From contig NC_081551.1 of NCBI RefSeq assembly GCF_901000735.1, positions 15,498,906 through 15,562,905 on the forward strand: a DNA stretch of 64,000 nucleotides. Direction: 5' to 3'. This document shows, piece by piece, positions 46,507 to 57,711 of the stretch; within the stretch, counting starts at the first letter, position 1; each line of letters opens with the position of its first letter. Made by a program: the position numbers and the translations under genes. Source of the stretch: Corylus avellana. Taxonomy: Eukaryota > Streptophyta > Magnoliopsida > Fagales > Betulaceae. The notes under the pieces are model-generated. The model was not told where the DNA came from and made no database searches. It saw only the letters and a program-made list of their open reading frames with translations.

Positions 46507-49500
46507 ATGACGATCACGGAAGTAATGATGGCAGAGCCAACTTCAAGCTCATGGTGGATAGATTTAGCAGCAATAAGACATATCACAAGGGGTAGAGAAT
46601 TTTTTGTGAACTTCAAAGAGAAAGCTGCTAGAGAGCATAAAGCATACATGGGCAATAACACCTATAGTGATGTGTTAGGAGAAGGAAAGTGTAAGATTTC
46701 TGTCAAAGGTTCAGTTATTGTTTTGCATGATGTTTTTTATGTTCCCAGTATCCGTAAAAATCTAATATCAGTTCTTGTATTAGATAACAGAGGACACATG
46801 ATCAAATTCAAATCTGGGAAGGTATACATTAGGAAAGGAAATACTTCTGTAAATGGTACAAAAGTGGATAACATGTATTTAATTAAAGTTGATAATAAAG
46901 TTTCCATTTTACATTACTCATGTGTGTCTGAATGTAGTTCTTATCTATGGCATTTAAGACTAGGCCATATTAATAAAAATAAATTGATAAGAATAAGCAA
47001 AAGTGGATTACTACCTCATATAAATTATGGAGATTTTAATATATGTGAATCATGTATTAAAGGAAAAATGACTAATAAGTCTTTTTCAAAAGACTAGAAG
47101 TCATCAGAATTATTAGAAGTAATTCACACAGATATTTGCGGACCATTCAGAACTAAGACACATAAAGGAATGAAATACTTTATTAACGTCATCGATGATT
47201 ATTCAATGTATGGATATATCGACCTCATCAAAAACAAATTTGAAGCAATTGATAAGTTCAAAGAATTCAAATTAGAGGTAGAAAAACAGTTAGGGAGATT
47301 TATCAAAACCTTGAATAATGATAGAGTGGGAGAATATGAAGCTATGGACAATTTATGCAAAGAAAATGGGATAAAACATTTGTACACAATGCCATATAAG
47401 CCCCAACAAAATGGTATTGCAGAAAGAAGAAATAGAACTTTAATGGAAATGACAAGATTAATGATGGCATTTGCTGACTTGCTTATCCATTTTTGGGGAG
47501 AAGCCTCATCCACATCAGCTTATATACTCAACAGGGTTAAGACAAAATTCAAACCTTTAACTCCTTATGAGATCTGGATAGGTCTGAAACCCAACATAGA
47601 AAATCTAAAAGTATGGGGATGCAAAGCTCATGTACTTATCCCAAAACCTTTAAGGGATAAATTAAAAGATAAAACATGGAATGCAAATTCATAGGATATG
47701 TTGAGAATGGTAGTGGATATCGATTCTACCATTTTGAGAAGGGATTGATAGAAAGTAGAGATGCTGTTTTTCTTGAAAATTCAAATCAAATAACTCTTAT
47801 GGAAGATATCAGGCTATTAGAAGATGGAGTATCTACACAAGAAAATTCAAATCAAATCACTCCTATGAAAGATATCTGACTACCAGAAGATGAAGAATTT
47901 GCACAACCCGTATCTATGGAAAGCTCATTTGAAGTTACAAATCTCCAGGACAGTGGGAGTAAAAGAAGATCAGATCTCAATAGCTCTAATCATGAAAACA
48001 GTGCGAGAGTTAAAAGACAAAGATGACCATCGATCAATTATACTTAAAGATCATTATGTACTAAGTATAGATGATATAAATCTACAAGATGATCCGACTA
48101 GTTTCAAAGAAGCTGTAAAAGGTGATGATGCAGACAAATGGATTGATGCAATGAATGACGAACTAAACTCAATCAACAAAAATGACGTCTGGGAGCTCAT
48201 GGATTTACCACACCAAAGAAAAGATATTGGATGTAAATGGGTACTGAAGAAGAAATTCAAAGCAGATGGAAGTCTTGATAAATACAAGGCTAAGTTAGTA
48301 GCCAAAAGATTCACTTAACAACCAGGTGTGGACTTTATTGATACTTATTTGCTCGTAGCGAAATTTACCTCAGTAAGAATAATCATGTCCATATAGTAGC
48401 TAAGATGGATTTAGAGTTGCACCAATTAGATGTAAAAACAACATTTCTAAATGGAGAATTGAAGAAGACATCTATATGGTTCAACCTAAAGGATTCAATG
48501 TGAATGGACATGAAGAAAAGGTTTATACATTGAAGATGTCATTGTACGGGCTAAAGCAATCCTCAAGACAATGGTACTTAAAATTTTATGAGGCTATCAT
48601 GGAGATTGGTTTCGAGGTAAGTGCACTAGATCATTGTGTTTACATATATAATGACAATGATAAGGTAACTATATTATCATTATATGTAGCCGACATACTA
48701 TTGACTGGAAATTGCTCGGAAATGATTCAAAGAACAAAGAATTTCTTAGCATCTAAGTTTGAAATGAAGGGCATGGGTGAAGGAACCTATGTCTTGGAAA
48801 TAAAAATTTCAAGGGATAGGACCTTGAAATTGTTATACTTAGATCAAGAGAAATATATAGAAAAAGTACTTAGGAGGTTTAATATGGATAAATGTAAACC
48901 TCTAAGCACACCCGTTTCAAAGGGTCAACATTTGAGCAAAACAATGTGTCCTCGAGATCAAACATAAATTTTTGAAATGAAAACCGTCCCCTATGCCCAA
49001 GTTGTGGGCAGTCTTATGTATGCTATGACAAGCACAAGACCAGACATTTGTCATGATGTAGGATTGGTTAATAGATATCAATCTAATCCAGGAAAGGAGC
49101 ATTGGCAAGCGGTAAAAAGAATATTTAGGTATCTGCAAGGAACTAAAAACATGAGTTTATGTTTTGGATAAGAATATCTAAACACTGCATGATACACTGA
49201 CCCGAATTTTGCAGGAGATGTAGATGACAGAAAATCTACAATTGGCTATGTATTCTTATTTGGGGGAACAACCATTTTTTGGTTAAGTAAGAAACAAAAT
49301 TGTGTTGCAAAATCCACAATGGAAGCTGAGTATATATCATGCAGCACAGCGGTAAACAATGTTGTTTTGATTAAGCGTTTCATTAAAAATTTAAACTTTG
49401 GAATGCCAGATGGACCTGTCAATGTATTTTGTGATAATAAGTCTGTCATCTTTTTAATAAAAAGTGGAGCTCAAAGTTTCAAAGGCAAACATTGACATAA

Positions 49501-49655
49501 GTTATCACTATATTCAAGATATAGTGGAGAGAGGTGAAATAAAAGTTGAACTTATTTCCTCAATAGAGATGATAGTTGATCCCATGACCAAAGGGTTATC
49601 TTTAGATAAATTTAGAGAGCATGTAGCAAAAATGGGATTAAGGAAAACTTAAGAT
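46507..49655 (+). pseudogene. Copia pol: protease/integrase/RT/RNase H, multiply broken
   Basis: The pieces in order are as follows. 46507-47094: protease remnant and GAG-pre-integrase (LWHLRLGHINKNKL, CESCIKGKM). 47100-47692: integrase core (THTDICGPF-like start, YKPQQNGIAERRNRTLME, VWGCKAHVLIPK). 47890-48316: RT start (WIDAMNDELNSI, GCKWVLKKKFKADGSLDKYK). 48416-48965: RT (LYGLKQSSRQWYLKFY). 48977-49170 and 49190-49652: connection and RNase H (STMEAEYIS, DPMTKGLSLDKFREHV). At least six stops or frameshifts separate them. The catalytic RT motif reads YVADILL instead of YVDD, so a catalytic Asp is lost. Confidence 0.88.
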
Positions 49656-50262
49656 ATAGCTACATAGTTAAAACGGCATAATTAGAAGGATTCGGGGACA
49701 CCTGAATGAATGATGGTATGCGTTTCTTTCGCCTCATTAAAATATTTTTGGGCGAATGACACTTGTAAATAACAGATATTATAAACTGACATAAATGTAA
49801 AGTCCACTCAAAGGCATTATGTTAAGTTTGGTATAATATCTGTATACCGATAGTGTAATGAATCATCAGAAAGAAGTGTCAATATAAATCTCAAATGTGG
49901 ATAACCTTGGAGATAAGAAATTGAATGAAAGATTCAATACAATTTTATATATGATTATTATGTAAAAATCATTAATTATAGTTTGGGTGTGGACTGTATT
50001 CCCAACTATGGATAATTAATGTTATTTGCTTAAATTACATAGCAAGTAAAGTTACCACTAGTATGTCATCAGTAAGACATATGGTAAAAAGGTGCAATAA
50101 GATAAAATAACATAAGTGTGCACACATCAAAGATGATATGATCTGATTATTGTTTGCAAGCATTAGCAAATAAGGAGTTGACATGTTTTATGATACCAAA
50201 GGTAATCATGTACAACAATGGGTTTATTATCAATCATAATAAGATGATCAAGTGAGAGATGA

Positions 50263-50534
50263 TGATACATAGGATGATCACACTATTATAAGTTTACACG
50301 AAGGAATAAACTTTTAGGTGGAGGTAACTGGTAAAAAAGATACAACTCTTGATCAAGAGTTGAGATTGAGACTCTATAAATAGAGTCACATCAGAATACA
50401 AATAGTATGCCAATCTATATTTTATGTATGTTAATTTGTGTTCACAAGTTCTCTTGTTCCCACTGGATTTCCACCTTAACTGGAGAAATCATTTCTGAAG
50501 ATTATTCTACGATTCCTAAAATCAAAATCCTACA
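50263..50534 (+). repeat. 3' LTR of the Copia element
   Basis: 272 bp, beginning TGATACATAGGATGATC and ending CAAAATCCTACA. It is preceded by a short purine stretch, AGTGAGAGA, which may be the polypurine tract. Confidence 0.85.
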
Positions 50535-52560
50535 TTTAAACCATTTTCCGTCACTCTCCAACACCTCTGGCCAGACAATTGTGAAAGAGTTTTTTATGGA
50601 GCTTATGTGTTCAAGAAGAGTCTCAAGTTGTCCGAACACTTGCCTAGGCAGGTGGATCCCCCAATGACCCTCTGACAATTACCTACCTAAATTGCAAGCA
50701 TTATTGACAGACCATTGCATTGAATATCAATTTTACCCCTGAAGGCCTTCTATTCTAACACTCTCTTATTCTCCAACCCCTCTTTGTTGTTTCTCTCTCT
50801 TTTTCATCTCTTCAGATTATATATATATTCCATTTTCCATAAGAGTAAAACACCGAAAATTGTTTTTTTTTTTTTTAAACCATTTTTAAGATTGCATACA
50901 AATAAAGAAAAATAACTACTTTTTGAACTCAAAAATTATTTTTAATTAAAATGTTTTTACATAATTTTTTTTTTTTAAAAAAGGGCAATAAATAAATAAT
51001 CAACGGTCCATATGTTCGCTAAATGGTCTCGCCTACCCAACCAATCAATGACACGTTTACCAAAAATGCAAAAAATCAGATGAAAACAGCTGAACCTCCC
51101 CAACCGAAGAGACAGCTAACATTCAGCCTGTACCGGGACTTCTGATTCTTTTCTCATTCCTCATGAATGGGAATAAATATAGAATATGCTACTTCTTCTA
51201 GCCCTAGGGTATTTATTTTCAAATTTAAAGCTGATTTTTCTTTTTTTTGGTAACAGAAAGCTGAAATTGATATATGCTTGTACCATACTCATTCCAGCTT
51301 CATTTAATCTTTCTACAAAATACTATCAAAAAAAAAAAAAAACTCAATCGAATTATGATAAAATATTTATTAAAGTGACATTTTTTCTTCTTGAAGTGGC
51401 AAAGTTGAGCTCTAGGACACCATTGGTAAAGTATTAGGGTTATGATCGCCTGTAATATTTTTTGAAATTATAGAGTTTTAAGTTGTGAAATTTAGGTCAT
51501 TTCTAGGCGTTGAAACGTTTCAAACATGTTATTTATTAAAAAGGTGCCATGTTATATTTGAGAATTGAGTATATTTTTATAAGATTCTTGTTCTTTATAT
51601 TTTAAAAACCTTTGAGTCAAAAATTGTCTTTTAGTTTTATAAATAAGCATCTTTGTAAAAGTGAAAAAAAAAAAAGAAAAAAAAGTTTTTTTGGAGAAAA
51701 ATTCTTTCCGATTGCCTCGATAACATGCCACATTTTTAATATATGCCATTTTTCAAGTATTTTGATGCCTACAAAAGGCGTAAATTTTGTAATTTAGGAA
51801 TCTACCGGGCATCGTAATCCCAATTTATGTGGGTATCTTGAAAAAGTGATCATTTTCGTTTCTTAAAAGAAAGAAATCTTGTAAAGTTCTTATAATGATG
51901 AGTCAATTTAAGTTTCAGTATCTTGTAAAACTTCTTTAACTAATCCGTCAATTAACCATTCCATTTAGCGTATCTAAGTGCATAAGACATTACCCATATT
52001 ATAAGACACCTAATCAAAAGCCACCCAAAATTATGGGGACTGTTTTTTGTCATGGTTTCTACGTTGCTTCCATGATAACTTTAAAAGCAACCCAATTGCA
52101 TAGTCCACGCATCATTCATTAGGCACGTTTAGTAATGCGATTAAAAAACTGCGCAATTTTAAAGACTAAACTTTTATTTTATCAAAAGTTAAACTATATT
52201 TTAAGGTCGTGCTTTTAGAAATGACAAACTTGAAGGGAGTTTTCCAAACTTTTGCGGGACGTTGCCAGCCGTTTTCTGTCATTGTTCATTTTTTGTACAA
52301 GTTAACTGCCAAAAAATATGTTCTGGGTAATTGTTTTTTCTAAAAAATAAGAAAACAAACAAAATTGAAACACAATTTTAAATGCCAAATTACAATTTTA
52401 TATGATACTTGATTATGTTTTAAAATCGCACGTTTTTTGAAATGTCAAATCCAAACGGACTCGTAAAACCATCTTAGTGGTTGTGGGTTAGATTATGGGT
52501 CTCTAATTAATCTTCTTTTCAATGTTTGACCAGACGAAGGCTGCAACTAATTTTAAGCAG
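50535..52560. other. Intergenic AT-rich DNA upstream of the HHP gene
   Basis: No gene recognised; long A/T tracts. At about 52120-52465 a decayed relative of the GCGATTT-rich Harbinger-like MITE may lie (GGCACGTTTAGTAATGCG at one end, CAAATCCAAACGGACTCG at the other). Confidence 0.5.
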
Positions 52561-52763
52561 CTAACCAACCACTTTTATGCAAGCTACGCCAACCCAATAG
52601 GCCATAGACGACAGAGTCTTTATATTTGGCAGTTGGTGGTTGTGCGTCCCTGTAACAACAACACAAAGCAATAACTCTGAGAGAAAAGGGCATCTGCTTT
52701 CAGCTATAATCCCATAAGTCTTTTTGAAACAGCCTCCATTTGCGGTGGCTGCATGCACAGGCA

Positions 52764-55470
52764 ATGAGTTTCAGTGAAGGGGGAGCTGTTTTCAAGAGGA
52801 AACCCAAAGAGGCAATGGATCAAACACCTCACCTGCATCAAACCAGGAAGAACAAGAAGAGAGATCATGGCGGAGGGAATCGTGTGAAAGCGAAACGGCG
52901 CGCTCTGGTGTCATTCTGGGAGTTGCCGGAGTACATGAAGGACAACGAGTTCATATTGAATTACTACAGAGCCAATTGGCCCCTCAAGGAAGCTCTCTTC
53001 AGTATATTTCGTTGGCATAACGAAACGCTCAACGTTTGGACGTGCGTCAGGGCTTGAAGCTTTTGAATTTGTTCATTTCTTTTCACTCAACTTGAATTTT
53101 AATTTGATTCTTGATTTTTGTGTATGTATTTTACAGGCATTTGATTGGGTTTATTTTGTTTCTGGGCTTGACTGTGGCGAATTTGATGGAAGTGCCTCAC
53201 CAGGTTGCGGATCTTCTTGGCTTCTTCACCAGGTTTATTTGTCTGTTGAAATTCTTTTGATTTTCTCGGAAAATTTCTTACCTGGAAAAGTTGAATTGAT
53301 TTTATTTTTTATTTTTTTTTGCTATATTTTATTAATTTAGAATAAATAAATGTTGTAAATTTAATCTTTGCTGAGAATATGAATATCCCCCCAAATGTAC
53401 AGACAAATTATTAAATTAACGATTATTTTATTGGATTTGGAAAAAATAAAGTTGTCTGTTTTTGGGCGATTATCAAATTAAGGTTCTGATCTCTAGCAGA
53501 TGAGTGTCTGCCCACGTGGCTATAGTTTGAGTCTTTATATATAGAGAAATATAAATCAAGCGGCTAATAAATTATGATTAACACACTCTTTTTGATGCCA
53601 AATTCTCTCTCTAAACGGTGTTTTATATTCTATACTTGAAGCAAATTTTTGGACAGTTGGATCGGGGACAAGCATTACAAAATAAAGAAAATGATTAATG
53701 AAAAATTGTTTGTTCTTTGAAGGATCGAGAACACTCAAATACTTAAGTGCATTATTTGACAAAATAGCTGAATAAAAACTGTTTAGAGAGAATATTTTAG
53801 AGTCTTTCTAATATTTTGAGAGAGTAACACTTCTTAACATGAGAGGCTTTGGAATATTGGAGAAAGATTCTCTCTATTTCATTTAAAATGGAGAGGAGCC
53901 GATTAGTGCAAGTATGAGGGGCAAAATTGTTATAATTTTAATGTTAAGACAATTTTGCCTCTATTTTAACACGAGCCGGCTCGTCTCAATTTTAATTGAA
54001 ATGGAGATGATCATATTACCTTGAATATGGCCTCTAGATACTTGCAATGTGACAGACTGAAGTTGACTGATTAATGATGTAGTTATTTTTCATTTAGTCG
54101 GCTTGAGCAGTTGTTTTCTAAATGGTGGGCTATTTGAGTGGGGTCGGATGATTTATTTTCCCAACAATGTCATAAATTTTTTCCAACCCACTATAACAAA
54201 TGCTAAGTGTCCTTTAACATGTATGTGAGAGACACATGTTTTCTTTCATATTCTTATCAATCATCATTCTACTAACTTAGGAACCCAAACACCATTACGA
54301 TAACCTCCAATGAAAAAAAATTAAAAAAAAAAAGAAGAAAAAAGAACTGGTTAGGCATAATAAGAGAGTAAAATGGTCCAAATAAAAAGTAAAATTACTA
54401 TTTTACCCTCATATTATGCCCAACCAGTTCCTCAAATGGGGAGGGTCCAACCCAAAAGCATTGGTTTTTTAGGAACCTAAACATGTTAACTAACATTTGA
54501 CATTTATTAAAATGAGTCGATAGAAATTTCCTCTGAACCGGGTCTTTTTCACAGTTGTTTGTATTAATTAATTATATGCTCCTTTAATGGTAGAACTTTC
54601 TCTGATTATATTCCCATCAATTTGTTCTTGCAGGTCTATGCCTTTCAGTGCAGAAACAAATGTTTCTCATAATTTCAAAGATTTTGCCGCTGTAGGTTTC
54701 CTTTATAACCAAATTAATCAAATCACTCTGTTTTTGGCTATCTCTCCACATTCCACAACAATTAACACAAATCTTGCATGCAGGACACCACAAGACTGGT
54801 GGATTTGAAGCACGCAGCACCGGCGGAAATGGATATCACCCTGCTGGAAATGGCGGCGTCACGGTGGCCGTTCTTCGTGTTCCTGAGCGGCTCAATGTTC
54901 TGCCTCCTCTCCAGCAGCATCTGCCACCTCTTTTCCTGCCACTCCCACCACCTAAACCTCTTCCTGCTCCGAATAGACTACGTCGGAATCACCGTCATGA
55001 TCATCACCTCCTTCTTCCCTCCGATCTACTACATCTTCCACTGCGACCACCGCTGGCAACTCATCTACCTAGGCGGCATCACGCTGATGGGCGTCTTCAC
55101 CATTGTCACAATGCTATCGCCGGCGATGTCGAGCACCAAGTACCGCGCTTTGCGGGCGCTGATATTCTCGTCTCTGGGGTTGTTCGGGATCATCCCCGCA
55201 ATCCACGCGGTTGTTGTCAACTGGGGGAACCCGCAACGGAACGCTACGCTTGCGTACGAGTTAGCCATGGCGGCATCTTATTTGACGGGGGCGTTTATTT
55301 ATGTCAGCCGGATTCCGGAGCGGTGGAAACCCGGATGGTTCGATTTGGCGGGTCACAGCCACCAGATTTTTCACGTATTGGTGGTGATGGGTGCTTTAGC
55401 CCACTACGCCGCCACGCTCGTAATCCTGGATTCCCAACACACTATGCGTTGTGGGAGTGTTGTGGCTTGA
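52764..55470 (+). CDS. HHP: Heptahelical transmembrane protein (HHP, PAQR/adiponectin-receptor family)
   Basis: Four exons join in frame: 52764-53041, 53137-53232, 54634-54691 and 54784-55470. They give 372 residues, close to the usual family length, and all introns are GT-AG. The start is the first in-frame ATG (MSFSEGGAVF); the frame upstream has only a TTG. A basic cytoplasmic N-terminus is followed by LPEYMKDNEFILNYYR and NETLNVWTH, the plant HHP signature. Seven hydrophobic segments follow. The metal-site residues of the PAQR family are present: Ser188-x3-His192 (SSICH) and His337-x3-His341 (HSHQIFH). Arabidopsis HHPs are linked to sugar, hormone and cold responses. Which HHP number it matches I cannot tell. 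The third intron-to-exon region of intron 2 (53233-54633) carries small hairpin MITEs. Confidence 0.95.
53874..54000. repeat. Small hairpin repeat in HHP intron 2, copy 1
   Basis: Inverted arms AGGGGCAAAATTGTTATAAT / AGACAATTTTGCCTCT, flanked by words resembling GAGAGGAGCCG and its complement CGGCTCG. It belongs to the same family as 54330-54435 and the piece at about 40672-40760. Confidence 0.55.
54340..54435. repeat. Small hairpin repeat in HHP intron 2, copy 2
   Basis: GAACTGGTTAGGCATAATAA pairs with TTATGCCCAACCAGTTC, and GAGTAAAATGG with ATTTTACCCTC; the loop is about 30 bp. It looks like a minimal MITE. Confidence 0.65.
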
Positions 55471-55872
55471 TTTTTAGATATATTCCAAATTTAAATGTGT
55501 GAAACTTGTTTAATTTTATTTATTTATTTATTAATTTGTTAAATTTGGGAATTAGTTAATTCGGTGGGTGTAATTATATCATCAAAATGTGACTGAATGA
55601 ATTTGGTTTAACAAATTTGTTCTCAATTTTAGATTGTTTTTTAGTTATTAACTTTATAAAAATGCCTAAATTCAAGTACTCTACTCTCTGTTTTAGTTAT
55701 CGATTTTATTATTTCATTTAAATATTTTTCCTCATGATTAATTTTCTTATTATTTTTTGAGATGATAGATGATGTTATAGATTAAAAAATGTTTTATTTT
55801 TATATTTGGTGAGTGAACAACTAATTACTGAATATTTTTCCAAATTGCTGAACTTGATGTAGCTAAACATTT
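55471..55872. other. HHP 3' flank
   Basis: AT-rich 3' UTR and flank of the HHP gene; no gene. The sequence ends at the outer MITE that hosts MULE-2. Confidence 0.6.
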
Positions 55873-56311
55873 TGGATCCGAATCCCCTCCTATTATTGAA
55901 AATATAAGGGAAAATTTCACATACCCCTCAAAATTTTTGCGTTTTTTGCAAACACCCCTAATTGTTTAAAAACTCTCACTTTTATGTATCAAATTTTTAG
56001 TTTCGTTAACTTTGCGTCTTCCATTAGGATTTTATGTGAAATCCTAATGGAAGGGGTCTCACGTGTCGCGCATGTGGGGAAAACTTATTGAAAGCCCCGT
56101 TTTACCCCTGGAACTTTATTGAAGCCCCTTCTTTCTTTCCCTGCCTCTTCACCATTTAATCATCTGCTTCTTCTTTCTTTCGTTCATACCCACATACCGA
56201 AAGCCCCACTTTTCTTTTTCTTCTTCTTCTGGTAGCCCCTCTTTTCTTGTTCTTCTTCTTCGGGCTGATCATTTCATCATTTTACTTCGTTATACCTATT
56301 TAATACCCACT

Positions 56312-57256
56312 ATGGATCAAGCCAACAATGAAGTCATCGAAGCAGGAACAGGAACCAACAATCCAATGTGCAAATGTGGGAGGAGATCATACATCTTAAC
56401 AGCATTCATGCTACCGAATTTCGGTAAAATGTTTTATACATGTGGAAATTATGTAGTAAGATTTTTTTTGGCATTTTTTCTCGCAACCCAGCTCTTGATC
56501 TTATTTTTTTCTCACAACTTTGGGCTATTTTATTTGCTTTGGGTATTTTGATTCGGTTGGGGATGGTACGATTTTTAGCTGGGTATTTGCTGAAATTTGT
56601 TTGCTTAACTGGGTATTTTAGCTGAATACTTTGATATAGGTAATAGTCATGATAGCTGAGTATGGTGGTTAGGTTCGATGTTTTTGGTTAAATGGTCATG
56701 ATAGCTGAGTATGGTTTAGAGTTTAGTTTGTTCATGAAATTGGTTGTGATATATTTTGATTGATTTTGAAACTCTAGGAAGGATTTTGAATGAAGCATTT
56801 TTGGTTGAAGCCAGATACACTATTTTGTCCAGAAATAGTGTTGGTGGCTTATGGTATCATAATAGTTGTGTGAGATCTAATTTATGTTGATCTGATTGTG
56901 TAGAATTCAGACAATCGTGGATGTGGCCTTTTCAAATTGGTAGATCTGGATATTTGTCAACATGGTAAGTGAGTGGTTTCAAAACTGTTTGAGTAACACG
57001 AGAATTTGAAGACTGAACGTGCGCAAATTGGAACAACAATTTCGAATGAAATTTTGAAATGCAAGATGAAGTTGCTGAATATAAGGCCAAAATGGAGGCT
57101 GCATCTGTTAATTTTGAAATGCAATTACAAATGCAAAAGAACAAATTTTATGCAAAGGAGATGAAGCATCGATTTGCCTTAGCATGTTCATTTATTCTCC
57201 TTGTTGTATTGATGTTTTATCTCGTGTCTAATGGAAATTGTTGCAATGCATCTTGA
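56312..57256 (+). pseudogene. GRF-type zinc-finger / coiled-coil / membrane-anchor gene of MULE-2
   Basis: ATG at 56312 is followed by a short acidic leader and a GRF-type finger: CKCGRRSYILTAFMLPNFGK and FYTCGNY. The frame then meets a GTAGTAAG donor-like site at about 56454. A second exon-like block at about 56904-56967 (DNRGCGLFKLVDLDIC) supplies the second half of the motif. From 57059 a coiled-coil segment (EVAEYKAKMEAASVNFEMQL) leads to one hydrophobic helix (ALACSFILLVVLMFYLV) and a short tail with the stop at 57254-57256. A stop just before 57059 in the same frame means an unseen splice or decay. The layout equals the MULE-1 gene at 30312-29560. Function unknown. Confidence 0.7.
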
Positions 57257-57309
57257 GTGAAATGTGTAATGAAAACCTTATGGTGCAATGTACTTTGTGA
57301 TGTAGTGTT

Positions 57310-57520
57310 GCCCACTATTTTTGTGTAAAACAAGTAATTTACCTAGTTTTTTTTTTTGTGTAAGACAAGTAATTTACCTACTATTTTTGTGTAAGAAAAT
57401 TAATTGACCTACTATATTGTGTAAGACTAGTAACTTACATACATTAACATTAATCGAAATAGTCATAATGCGCAATTACCATAGCACACTTTATAGTAAT
57501 TTACCTACTATATTTTGGTG
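57310..57520. repeat. Short degenerate tandem repeat
   Basis: Repeats of TTTGTGTAAGACAAGTAATTTACCTACTA, with a unit of about 37 bp, four degenerate copies, between the ends of the two convergent MULE-2 genes. Confidence 0.75.
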
Positions 57521-57711
57521 AACAAAAACATTGTCATTGACATTTACCATTATCCACAATTACCATCCAAAAAGCCACCACATTGGCAAACGCACTGAAC
57601 ACAAAATATTACAATTACATAGGCCTGTCTTCGTGTCACAAAATAATACAAAACATGGGCCTGTCTTCATGTCACAAAATAATTACATAACATTCATTCA
57701 CTCACAAACAT

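Larger units (their letters stand above)
42181..50534 (+). mobile_element. Full-length but defective Ty1/Copia retrotransposon with a nested solo LTR
   Basis: LTRs at 42181-42464 and 50263-50534 share TG.T.CATAGGATGATCACA at the start and GAAGATTATTCTACGATT near the end. A primer-binding site TGGTATGAGAGCACA (close to the initiator-Met tRNA type TGGTATCAGAGC) follows the 5' LTR at 42466-42480. Gag, integrase, RT and RNase H pieces follow in Copia order, broken by many stops. A 1.8-kb leader precedes gag. Flanking TTTTA and TTTAA are only an imperfect target duplication. Confidence 0.9.

Noticed and set aside
54774..55502. 242-codon + strand frame overlapping HHP exon 4
   Set aside because: It is a shifted-frame shadow of the GC-rich HHP exon; the other frame carries the conserved membrane helices and the SxxxH and HxxxH motifs.
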